From: Candidatus Faecousia intestinigallinarum
GTDB lineage: Bacteria; Bacillota; Clostridia; Oscillospirales; Oscillospiraceae
Direction of reading: 5' to 3'
NCBI GenBank assembly: GCA_018715805.1
Contig: DVKX01000099.1
Coordinates: 1 to 46,014, forward strand
Length of the DNA stretch: 46,014 bases
Part shown: positions 10,712 to 17,501 of the stretch, in pieces
How positions within the stretch are numbered: the stretch's first letter is position 1
Layout of the letters: the number at the start of each line of letters is the position of its first letter
Notes under the pieces: model-generated
What the model was told of the DNA's origin: nothing
What the model saw: the letters and a program-made list of their open reading frames with translations, nothing else
The model's database searches: none
Translations under genes and position numbers: made by a program

Positions 10712-12443
10712 TCAGTCTGCAACGCTGAAAAAGGTGCTGCTGCGGGTACGGCGGTACTGGGTCGCTATGATCGGCTCTATTTTGCTGGCAACGGTGTATG
10801 TGGCCATGAGCCTGCTGATCCCGGTGCTGGTAGGAAGAGCCATCGACTGCATTATAGACGCGGGGCGGGTGGATTTTGCCGCTATGGGAGTGTATCTGCT
10901 GAAAATTGCGTTCTGTGCCGGCGCTGCAGGTATTGCACAGTGGGTGATGAATATTCTGAACAACCACGTTACCTACCGGGTGACCCGGGATCTGCGGGAC
11001 GACGCATTCCGGCATATTCAGACGCTGCCCCTGAGTTATCTGGACAGCCATCCCCAGGGAGATCTGGTGAGCCGGGTGGTGGCGGATGTGGATACCTTTG
11101 CCGACGGCCTGCTCATGGGTTTCACCCAGTTCTTTACGGGTTTGCTGACCATTTTGGGAACGTTGGTAATTATGCTGGCAATCCGCTGGCAGATCGCGCT
11201 GGTGGTTATTTTCCTGACGCCGGTATCCCTGCTGGTGGCGAAATTCATTGCCCAGCGCACCTATTCCATGTTCCATCTGCAAAGCAGAACGCGCGGGGAG
11301 CAGACGGCGCTCATCGACGAGACGCTGGGGGAAGTGAAGGTAGTTCAGGCGTTTGGGCATGAAGAAGCGTCGCTGGAACAGTTTGACGAGGTAAATGACC
11401 GCCTGGAAAAGTGCTCGCTGCAGGCAACGTTCTTTTCCTCACTGCCCAATCCCACGACGCGGTTTGTAAATGCGCTGGTGTATGCAGGCGTAGGACTGGT
11501 GGGCGCGTTCAGCGCCATCGCCGGGGGTGTCAGCGTGGGCAGTCTGACCAGCTTCCTGAGTTATGCCAATCAATATACAGCGCCGTTTAACGAGATTTCC
11601 GGCGTAGTCACGGAATTACAGAATTCTCTGGCCTGCGCGGGGCGGGTATTTGAATTGATTGAGGAAGATCCCCAGACCCCTGATCCCGCAGATGCGCAAA
11701 TACCGGCGCGGGTAGCAGGACAGGTGGAGATCCGGAATTTGCAGTTCAGCTATGTGCCGGAAAAACCTCTGATCCGCAATTTCAACCTTTCCGTAAAGCC
11801 TGGCCAACGGATTGCTATTGTTGGACCTACCGGCTGCGGCAAGACCACGCTCATCAATCTGCTGATGCGCTTTTATGATCCCCAGGCGGGCGAGATCGCA
11901 TTGGACGGCGTATCCACACGGGATATGCGCCGCCGGGATTTGCGCGCCAGCGTAGGTATGGTCTTACAGGATACCTGGCTTATGGCGGGGACAATCCGGG
12001 AGAACATTGCTATGGGCTGGCCGGAAGCTACTATGGCGGAGATTGAGGAAGCCGCCCGGAAAGCCCACGCGCACAGCTTTATCAAACGCCTGCCGCAAGG
12101 ATACGATACGGTGATCGGCGAGGGCGGCGGCAGCCTGTCCCAAGGGCAGAAGCAGCTGCTGTGTATTGCCCGGGTAATGCTGTGCCTTCCGCCAATGCTG
12201 ATATTGGACGAGGCGACATCCTCCATTGATACCCGCACAGAGCAGAAGGTGCAGCAGGCTTTCCAGGTAATGATGGAGGGGCGCACCAGCTTCATTGTGG
12301 CGCACCGGCTTTCCACCATCCAGGAGGCCGACTTGATCCTAGTGATGCGGGACGGGCACATTGTGGAGCAGGGGACGCATACCCAGCTTTTGGCGCATAA
12401 GGGCTTCTACGAGCAGCTGTATCAGAGCCAGTTTGCCCATTGA
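10698..12443 (+). CDS. ABC exporter half-transporter, catalytically canonical subunit
   Basis: 581 aa with six TM helices followed by an ATPase domain. Walker A GPTGCGKTT is near 375, Walker B MLILDEATSSID near 500 with the catalytic Glu present, and H-loop AHRLST near 534. Its own signature is LSQGQ instead of LSGGQ. In the dimer that motif faces the degenerate site of the partner encoded just upstream, so both defects fall in the same nucleotide site, leaving one full hydrolytic site. The start overlaps the upstream gene with AAGGAGGTG in front. No strong terminator follows the stop. Confidence 0.92.
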   Translation: MPKDNQSATLKKVLLRVRRYWVAMIGSILLATVYVAMSLLIPVLVGRAIDCIIDAGRVDFAAMGVYLLKIAFCAGAAGIAQWVMNILNNHVTYRVTRDLRDDAFRHIQTLPLSYLDSHPQGDLVSRVVADVDTFADGLLMGFTQFFTGLLTILGTLVIMLAIRWQIALVVIFLTPVSLLVAKFIAQRTYSMFHLQSRTRGEQTALIDETLGEVKVVQAFGHEEASLEQFDEVNDRLEKCSLQATFFSSLPNPTTRFVNALVYAGVGLVGAFSAIAGGVSVGSLTSFLSYANQYTAPFNEISGVVTELQNSLACAGRVFELIEEDPQTPDPADAQIPARVAGQVEIRNLQFSYVPEKPLIRNFNLSVKPGQRIAIVGPTGCGKTTLINLLMRFYDPQAGEIALDGVSTRDMRRRDLRASVGMVLQDTWLMAGTIRENIAMGWPEATMAEIEEAARKAHAHSFIKRLPQGYDTVIGEGGGSLSQGQKQLLCIARVMLCLPPMLILDEATSSIDTRTEQKVQQAFQVMMEGRTSFIVAHRLSTIQEADLILVMRDGHIVEQGTHTQLLAHKGFYEQLYQSQFAH

Positions 12444-12517
12444 CAAAAAAAGACGGCGTAAAAGGGCTTGCGGATAATTTCCCTGCCGGCGAAATTCGCG
12501 CACTTTTTTCTCCTGTG

Positions 12518-12541
12518 CCGCATATACTATCCATTATGCGG
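12518..12541 (+). promoter_or_regulatory. Small dyad just before the 26-codon ORF
   Basis: CCGCATA (12518-12524) and TATGCGG (12535-12541) form a seven-base inverted repeat around a ten-base centre. It ends directly before AAAAGGAGGG and contains a TATACT box (12523-12528) with no good -35. It could be an operator over a -10 box or an RNA hairpin abutting the ribosome binding site. Confidence 0.35.
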
Positions 12542-12558
12542 TAAAAGGAGGGAAAACT

Positions 12559-12639
12559 ATGTGGGAATCTGACGACCCCAATGCCGACCTGGAAGATCTG
12601 ATTTTCGATGAAGACGGCGGCCGACCCAGCGAACGGTAA
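12559..12639 (+). CDS. Possible acidic 26-aa peptide gene upstream of prfB
   Basis: ATG 12559 is preceded by AAAAGGAGGG at an ideal distance and opens 26 codons beginning MWESDDPNADLEDLIFDEDG. The product is very acidic, with ten Asp/Glu, and has no signal peptide or TM segment. It lies between the exporter operon and the prfB promoter. I do not recognise a family. The excellent ribosome binding site is the main reason to list it; codon content alone cannot decide on so few codons. Confidence 0.4.
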   Translation: MWESDDPNADLEDLIFDEDGGRPSER

Positions 12640-12667
12640 AAAAATGATGTGCCGTGGTTTTTATCCC

Positions 12668-12696
12668 TTTACATGGGTGGGGAAATCGGTTATAAT
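12668..12696 (+). promoter_or_regulatory. prfB promoter
   Basis: TTTACA (12668-12673), a 17-base spacer and a perfect TATAAT (12691-12696). The predicted transcript starts only about 20 bases before the first prfB ATG. Confidence 0.8.
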
Positions 12697-12722
12697 ACTG
12701 CTAAATATGCAAAATATAGGAA

Positions 12723-13865
12723 ATGAGTGTACCATCCATGAATATTGAATTTGATACCTATCGGCAGCGGCTGAACGAGGCCAAACCCATACTGGATGCC
12801 TTGGCGGAGTCGCTGAATCTGGAGGGGCTGAAAAATGAACTGGAGCGGCTTCATGCTATGCAGGAAGCCCCCGGTTTCTGGGATAATCCTGAGAAGAGCC
12901 AGCAGATCGTGGTAAAAGCCCGACAGATCGAAAACAAGATCGAGCACTATGAAAAGATGTGCGCCAACTGGGAAGATCTGATGACCATTTGCGAGATGGC
13001 GGCGGAAGAAGACGACGATTCCATGCTGGGAGAGCTGAAAGAGGGCTACGACAGACTGGCGGGCGACATGGAGCGTTGCCGCCTGGAAACGCTGCTGACA
13101 GGAAGCTACGACGGCAACAATGCCCTGGTCAGCTTCCATGCCGGCGCAGGCGGCACCGAGGCGCAGGATTGGTGCCAGATGCTCTATCGGATGTATACCC
13201 GCTGGGCGGAGGCGCACGGCTATACCTATAAGATTCTGGATTATCTGGAGGGCGATGAGGCTGGCCTGAAATCGGCGGATATTCTGATCGAGGGAGAGAA
13301 TGCTTACGGGTTCCTGAAAGGGGAAAACGGCGTGCACCGTCTGGTGCGGGTATCGCCTTTCGATGCCAATGCCCGGCGGCAGACTTCCTTTGCTGCCATC
13401 GAAGTGATCCCCGATATCCAAGACGACAGCCAGGATGTGGAGATCAAGCCTGAAGACTATGAAATGCAGGTATTCCGCTCCTCCGGCGCAGGCGGCCAGC
13501 ATATCAACAAGACCAGTTCCGCCGTTCGGCTAATTCACAAGGCTACGGGCATTGTGGTTTCGTGCCAGACGGAGCGGAGCCAGTTCCAGAATAAAGAGAC
13601 TTGTCTGCGGATGCTGCGCAGCAAGCTGGTGGAGATTAAGGAGCGGGAGCATCTGGACAAGATTTCCGACATCAAGGGCGTGCAGCAAAAGATCGAGTGG
13701 GGCAGCCAAATCCGCAACTATGTATTCATGCCCTACACCCTGGTGAAGGATACCCGCACAGGCTGCGAGACTTCCAATGTGAACGCCGTGATGGACGGTG
13801 CGCTGGATCCCTTTATCGACGCTTATTTGACCTGCGCCGCCACGGGGAATTGGGTGACAAAATAA
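12723..13865 (+). CDS. prfB: Peptide chain release factor 2
   Basis: 380 aa. The release factor has the RF2-specific tripeptide SPF at 211-213 (UGA/UAA reading) and the peptidyl-tRNA hydrolysis motif GGQ at 257-259 within SGAGGQHINKTSS. The coding frame is uninterrupted through the region (LNLEGLKNELERL) where most bacterial prfB genes carry an in-frame UGA and a +1 programmed frameshift, so autoregulation by frameshifting is absent. Two starts are possible: ATG 12723 with ATAGGAA close in front, or ATG 12738 (MNIEFD) without a clear ribosome binding site. It acts in cytoplasmic translation termination and is probably methylated by the PrmC encoded at 28830. Confidence 0.95.
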   Translation: MSVPSMNIEFDTYRQRLNEAKPILDALAESLNLEGLKNELERLHAMQEAPGFWDNPEKSQQIVVKARQIENKIEHYEKMCANWEDLMTICEMAAEEDDDSMLGELKEGYDRLAGDMERCRLETLLTGSYDGNNALVSFHAGAGGTEAQDWCQMLYRMYTRWAEAHGYTYKILDYLEGDEAGLKSADILIEGENAYGFLKGENGVHRLVRVSPFDANARRQTSFAAIEVIPDIQDDSQDVEIKPEDYEMQVFRSSGAGGQHINKTSSAVRLIHKATGIVVSCQTERSQFQNKETCLRMLRSKLVEIKEREHLDKISDIKGVQQKIEWGSQIRNYVFMPYTLVKDTRTGCETSNVNAVMDGALDPFIDAYLTCAATGNWVTK

Positions 13866-13890
13866 AGGTAAAATAATATCGAATAGCCTC

Positions 13891-13919
13891 TTGCATTCTG
13901 ACAAAAGCTGTGCTATAAT
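13891..13919 (+). promoter_or_regulatory. secG promoter
   Basis: TTGCAT (13891-13896), a 17-base spacer ending TGC and TATAAT (13914-13919). The leader of about 70 bases is rich in GGAGG-like repeats before the secG start. Confidence 0.8.
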
Positions 13920-13996
13920 CATCAGGCTGTTTGCGAAAAATTCGATTTACTGTCCGCTGTAGGCATGGAGGTCGGAGGCGGAGGGAGGTTACTGCA

Positions 13997-14233
13997 ATGG
14001 ATGTTTTGAAGACGGTTATTACGGTTCTTGAGGTGATTGCCAGCTTGGCGCTGATCCTGGTGGTGCTGTTCCAGTCCGGCAAGGAGGCCGGCCTGTCCGG
14101 CGTGATCTCCGGCAATTCCGATAGCTACCTCAGCAAAAACAAGCGCGCGGGTCTGGATAGAAAGCTGGCTTCCGCTACCAAGTGGGTGGCGCTGGCTTGG
14201 GTGCTGCTGACCTTGTCCCTGAGCCTGATCTGA
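13997..14233 (+). CDS. secG: Preprotein translocase subunit SecG
   Basis: 78 aa, typical SecG size. Two TM helices (about 4-24 and 56-76) flank a Gly/Ser-rich cytoplasmic loop containing LFQSGKEAGLSGVISG, the signature of the family. SecG associates with SecYE and assists SecA-driven protein export. The start ATG 13997 follows GGGAGGTTACTGCA; a longer frame upstream lacks family similarity. It is monocistronic between its own promoter and the terminator at 14252-14280. Confidence 0.93.
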   Translation: MDVLKTVITVLEVIASLALILVVLFQSGKEAGLSGVISGNSDSYLSKNKRAGLDRKLASATKWVALAWVLLTLSLSLI

Positions 14234-14251
14234 ATACTGCTCTCTGAAAAT

Positions 14252-14280
14252 GCCGTGGGGGATTGCTCCACGGCCTTTTT
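14252..14280 (+). terminator. secG terminator
   Basis: Seven-bp stem GCCGTGG/CCACGGC (14252-14258, 14268-14274), nine-base loop, then CTTTTT. Confidence 0.85.
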
Positions 14281-14329
14281 GTTGGGGTTCTCAATAGGGG
14301 TAAGGTATTGCCGGAAGTGCCGGACAATC

Positions 14330-14353
14330 CGGCGGGGGCGACTGCCCCCGCCG
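14330..14353 (-). terminator. GC-rich hairpin after the small membrane protein gene
   Basis: A perfect ten-bp stem CGGCGGGGGC/GCCCCCGCCG with a four-base loop lies just beyond the stop of the leftward gene at 14360. There is no U-run, so termination efficiency is uncertain. Confidence 0.5.
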
Positions 14354-14359
14354 CTTTGG

Positions 14360-14536
14360 TCACAGGTCGAATTCCTGGTTCAGCTTGTCGCTGACCTTCC
14401 AGGCGACATCCTCCACCTTGTTGGCCGCCTTGGCCGCCAGCTTCCGGGTGGGGTTGCTCCGGGGCATCATCAGCACGGCTACCGCGCCGGCGGCGGCACC
14501 CAGACCCATGGTCACAGCCCATCCTTTTACGTCCAT
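14360..14536 (-). CDS. Small membrane protein, YtxH-like
   Basis: 58 aa from ATG 14536, preceded by AAAGGAGGGAGAACA. One N-terminal TM helix (about 5-24, VTMGLGAAAGAVAVLMM) is followed by a basic/amphipathic tail (RKLAAKAANKVEDVAWKVS), the layout of YtxH-type small proteins. The function is unknown. It is encoded opposite to secG and the downstream unit and is bounded by a GC-rich hairpin. Confidence 0.7.
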   Translation of the reverse strand: MDVKGWAVTMGLGAAAGAVAVLMMPRSNPTRKLAAKAANKVEDVAWKVSDKLNQEFDL

Positions 14537-14601
14537 TGTTCTCCCTCCTTTCACCGCTAGTATACCCAGTGATAAAAATTTCACTGCTGGAAAGGTTTCT
14601 C

Positions 14602-14630
14602 TTTCCACGCCGGGGAATTTATGATATACT
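14602..14630 (+). promoter_or_regulatory. Promoter of the pseudo-OMPDC operon
   Basis: TTTCCA (14602-14607), a 17-base spacer and TATACT (14625-14630), 29 bases before the start of the first gene. The -35 box is only moderately good. Confidence 0.55.
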
Positions 14631-14658
14631 AAAAAGAAAATGTATGGGAGTGTGCGCT

Positions 14659-15522
14659 ATGTCGATGGATGGTTTACAGAGCGGTATCCGGAAAATGAAA
14701 AACCCCAGCGTTTTGGATTTGACCATTCCCTGGGAGGGGCTGCCTCCCGCTGTGCGGGAGGGCAAAGGGCAAAGCGCTGCTTATGGCATGTATTGCCGCG
14801 AGCTTCTGGACGGCCTCAAGGAGATCATTCCGGCGGTTCGGATTCCCTTTGCCATTTTCGCGCTGATGGACGGTGACGGCATGGCGGAATGGAAAGCCAC
14901 CATGGAAGCGGCCAGTGGCTATGGTTATTATACGCTGCTGGAAGCACCGGAGATTTTCAGCCCCATCGGAGCGGACTGGATTGCCAAGAAGACCCTTGGT
15001 GCGGATGCATTTTCCTGTGATGGCGTAATCCTGTCCCCCTACCTGGGGAGCGACGCCGTCCGCCCATTCCTGTCCTACTGCGCGCGCGGGAAGAGCATAT
15101 TTATTTTGGCGCGCAGCGGCAATAAGACGGCCGGAGAAATCCAGGATTTGCGCTCTGGCTCCCGGCTGGTGCACGGGGCTGCGGCGGAGATGGCCGGACG
15201 GCACGGACAGGGGCTGTACGGAAAGTGCGGCTACTCCCAGGTGGGGATTGTCGCCAGCGCGGGAGCGGAGGAAGCGACCCGGGCATTGCGAAAGCAGTAT
15301 GATCGGATGTTCCTGCTGCTGGACAGCATGGACTATTCCAGCGCCAACGCGAAAAAATGCGCTGCGGCGTTTGACCGTTTTGGCTATGGCGCGGCGGTAT
15401 GTGCCGGCACCAGTATCACCTGCGCCTGGCGGGAAGAAAATGATACCGACTATATGGTTGCGGCTGTTCGCGCTGCAGAACGCATGAAACGAAATTTGAC
15501 CAACTATGTGACGATCTTGTGA
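14659..15522 (+). CDS. OMP-decarboxylase-like protein lacking catalytic residues
   Basis: 287 aa, equal in length to long-type (type 2) PyrF and similar to it from end to end: MKNPSVLDLTIPWEGLPP at the start, CDGVILSPYLGSDAVRPFL (120-138), SGNKTAGEIQDL, LYGKCGYSQVGIV and AAAFDRFGYGAAVCAG. The active-site stretch that in the family reads DxKRxDIxxT is replaced by LLEAPEIFSPIG (93-104), without the catalytic Lys or Asp pair. The phosphate-binding Arg of the GRSI motif is Thr (AGTSI, 249-253). It is therefore unlikely to decarboxylate OMP and may be a pseudo-enzyme or bind another ligand. No other pyrimidine gene is nearby. It has its own promoter, and the next gene follows after six bases. GGGAGTG precedes ATG 14659. 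Confidence 0.8.
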   Translation: MSMDGLQSGIRKMKNPSVLDLTIPWEGLPPAVREGKGQSAAYGMYCRELLDGLKEIIPAVRIPFAIFALMDGDGMAEWKATMEAASGYGYYTLLEAPEIFSPIGADWIAKKTLGADAFSCDGVILSPYLGSDAVRPFLSYCARGKSIFILARSGNKTAGEIQDLRSGSRLVHGAAAEMAGRHGQGLYGKCGYSQVGIVASAGAEEATRALRKQYDRMFLLLDSMDYSSANAKKCAAAFDRFGYGAAVCAGTSITCAWREENDTDYMVAAVRAAERMKRNLTNYVTIL

Positions 15523-15528
15523 GGCGCT

Positions 15529-16569
15529 ATGACAGAGATATATTTGATACGGCACGCGGAGGCCGAGGGAAATATCTTCCGCAGGCTGCACGGGCAGTAT
15601 AATTCCCTGCTTACCCCCCGTGGACACCAACAGGTGAAGTGCTTGGAAGGGCGCTTTGAAAATGTTCGGATCGACGGCTGTTTTGCCAGCGATCTTACCC
15701 GGGCGTCTTTGACCGCGCGGGCAATCTATGTGCCTAAGGGGCTGCGCCTTCATCGGGACAAGCGCTTCCGGGAGGTGCATGTGGGGGCGTGGGAGGATCT
15801 GCCCTACGGATACCTGGACAATTTTGAGGAAGCAGGAATGTGGGCCTTCAACCACGATCCTCTCCATTGGGGCTGCGATGGTTCGGAACCGTTTGATGTG
15901 TATACCCAACGCTTTTTGGAGGGAATGGCTGCCGCTGCGCAGGAATTTGACGGCGGTACGGTGGCCATCTTCGGACACGGCGCGGTGATCCGCGGTACGC
16001 TGATGCGGTTGTTTTTTATGAATGATCTGGAAAAATTGCCCTACAGCGACAATACAGGCGTTTCCCGGCTGTTTTACCACAACGGACGATTTACTTACGA
16101 TTATCTAAATGACAATTCCCACATTCCGGAGGCTCTGTCCACGTTCTATATCCAAAAATGGTGGCGGGAAAAGGAACTGCGCAAGGAATCCGGGCTGTAT
16201 TTTCTGCCCCTGGAGTCGTGTTGCCTGCCGAAAGAACTGCCGCGCCCGGAGTCGGACAGCCGGGGGCAGATACAGGCGGCCATGCTTTGCGGCAGACCGG
16301 TGGGCGTGGTGTCCCTGGGCAGACCCGAGGGGGATACCGGAGTGATCCTGGGAATGTCCCTGCTGCCGGAGCTGGAGGGGCGCTACTATGGCGATCAGCT
16401 TTTGGGATGCGCTTTCAGCTTTTTCCGTAAACAGGGCTGCAAGCAGCTGCGGGCGGTTCCCGGACGCTATCCGGACGATATTTTAAGCCGCTATGAATTT
16501 GCGGGGGAGTCCTATAAACGCAGCATTGACGCGGAATGCTTTGATTGGGGGGAATCGTATGCGCCGTAA
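15529..16569 (+). CDS. Histidine phosphatase fused to a GNAT-like acetyltransferase domain
   Basis: 346 aa. Residues 1-200 are a phosphoglycerate-mutase-like histidine phosphatase with LIRHAEAEGN (catalytic His9), Arg58, the acidic Glu82 and the second His150 in FGHGAVIR. Residues about 215-346 look like a GNAT fold, with a motif-A-like LGMSLLPELEGRYYGDQLLG and the ending YEFAGES. The two domains are normally separate proteins; the reading frame is continuous. It sits six bases after the OMPDC-like gene and overlaps the next gene by 11 bases, so the three are co-translated. Substrates are unknown. The phosphatase assignment is firm; the GNAT assignment rests on motif shape. Confidence 0.82.
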   Translation: MTEIYLIRHAEAEGNIFRRLHGQYNSLLTPRGHQQVKCLEGRFENVRIDGCFASDLTRASLTARAIYVPKGLRLHRDKRFREVHVGAWEDLPYGYLDNFEEAGMWAFNHDPLHWGCDGSEPFDVYTQRFLEGMAAAAQEFDGGTVAIFGHGAVIRGTLMRLFFMNDLEKLPYSDNTGVSRLFYHNGRFTYDYLNDNSHIPEALSTFYIQKWWREKELRKESGLYFLPLESCCLPKELPRPESDSRGQIQAAMLCGRPVGVVSLGRPEGDTGVILGMSLLPELEGRYYGDQLLGCAFSFFRKQGCKQLRAVPGRYPDDILSRYEFAGESYKRSIDAECFDWGESYAP

Positions 16570-17014
16570 GGACAGAGAAGTGACTGACCATGCGGAAATA
16601 CTGGAGATTATGTCCCGGTGCGATGTTGTTCGCCTGGCGTTCAATACGGACGCGGCGCCCTATATTCTTCCGGTAAATTTCGGCATGGAACCGGACGGGA
16701 TGACGCTCTATATCCATGGGGCGCGGGAAGGGGAGAAATACCGCTGGCTGGAGCGGGATAACCGAGTTTCCTTTGAAATGGACTGTGCGCATGCGCTGAT
16801 TTTGGAGGATGGAAACTGCGCCATGAATTATGAAAGCGTCATCGGCTGGGGCTATGTGGATGTGCTGGAGGATGACGCCCAACGGCAGCAGGCGCTGAAG
16901 AAATTGATGGAGCATTACCGGCCGGCGCATTTTCCGGTAGATATGCGCCCGGCGGCGGTGACAACAGTGCTGCGTCTGCAGGTGCAGGGGATGACCGCCA
17001 AGCGGCGGAAGTAG
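16559..17014 (+). CDS. Pyridoxamine 5'-phosphate oxidase-fold flavoprotein (NimA-like)
   Basis: 151 aa starting RRKDREVTDHAEILEIM, with PYILPVNFG, LYIHGAREGEKYRWL and FEMDCAH, the pattern of the PNPOx-like family that includes the 5-nitroimidazole reductases (Nim). Such proteins are dimers binding FMN, heme or F420-like cofactors and reduce small molecules in the cytoplasm. The start ATG 16559 overlaps the previous stop by 11 bases with GGGGGGAA in front, which shows coupling to the phosphatase-GNAT gene. Nitroimidazole resistance is one known role of relatives but is not demonstrated by this sequence. Confidence 0.85.
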   Translation: MRRKDREVTDHAEILEIMSRCDVVRLAFNTDAAPYILPVNFGMEPDGMTLYIHGAREGEKYRWLERDNRVSFEMDCAHALILEDGNCAMNYESVIGWGYVDVLEDDAQRQQALKKLMEHYRPAHFPVDMRPAAVTTVLRLQVQGMTAKRRK

Positions 17015-17032
17015 AAAGCGTCTTCTTATGTA

Positions 17033-17049
17033 TCGGGGCAACGCCCCGA
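17033..17049. terminator. Short hairpin between convergent genes
   Basis: TCGGGGC-AAC-GCCCCGA, a seven-bp stem with a three-base loop between the PNPOx gene and the leftward lipoprotein gene. No U-run on either side, so it is only a candidate. Confidence 0.35.
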
Positions 17050-17054
17050 GCGAT

Positions 17055-17411
17055 TTAGAAATTGCGCATCCGTCCCCGCATACGGCTGTTCTCGTTGGCC
17101 TCGCCGTTGGTTTCGCCATTGGTTTCATGATTGGTTTCACCGGTGGTATCCGTGGAAGGGTTGTCATTGCCGGCATTGGTGCTGCCTGTGCTGCCGGTGG
17201 GCGCAGTGCTGGTGGCACCAGGATTGGTGGACTGGCTGGAGGGCTGCGTCGCCGGGGAAGAAGGCTGGGTGGAAGGCGTGGTGGTATTGGAGCTGGGCGT
17301 TGTAGCGGGCCGGCTGGAGGGCGTCGCGGTTGGCGTGCCGTTGCCGTTTCTGCAGGCGCCCAGCGCCAGGGTAAGGACGAAGGTAAGCGCAATTATGCTG
17401 ATCTTTTTCAT
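17055..17411 (-). CDS. Ser/Thr/Pro-rich lipoprotein of unknown function
   Basis: 118 aa. A type II signal peptide (MKKISIIALTFVLTLALGAC) has its lipidation cysteine at 20 and LGAC as the lipobox. The rest is low-complexity: Ser, Thr, Pro, Gln and Asn to about residue 90, then a TNGETNGE-type Asn/Glu/Gly repeat, ending in a basic RMRGRMRNF tail. It should be anchored on the outer face of the cytoplasmic membrane with a disordered stalk in the wall. AAGAGGAGGATC precedes the ATG. No catalytic domain is present. The basic C-terminal tail is unusual and could contact anionic wall polymers, which is inference. Confidence 0.75.
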   Translation of the reverse strand: MKKISIIALTFVLTLALGACRNGNGTPTATPSSRPATTPSSNTTTPSTQPSSPATQPSSQSTNPGATSTAPTGSTGSTNAGNDNPSTDTTGETNHETNGETNGEANENSRMRGRMRNF

Positions 17412-17501
17412 GAAGATCCTCCTCTTATTTCGATTTACATTGGGTAGTATGGACGTTTCTGAGGCTGATTACACTGGAAAATATTTCCATGGGAGAAAAT
17501 A

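Noticed and set aside
12810..12845. Possible RF2 programmed frameshift site
   Set aside because: GGAGGGGCTGAAAAATGA looks similar at first, but in the reading frame there is no UGA stop and the protein aligns straight through.
13920..13996. Riboswitch in the secG leader
   Set aside because: Only a purine-rich leader with GGAGG-like repeats; no aptamer-like conserved elements or terminator pair.
14674..16080. 468-codon leftward ORF over the pseudo-OMPDC and phosphatase-GNAT genes
   Set aside because: Antisense shadow; the rightward genes have promoters, ribosome binding sites and recognisable folds.
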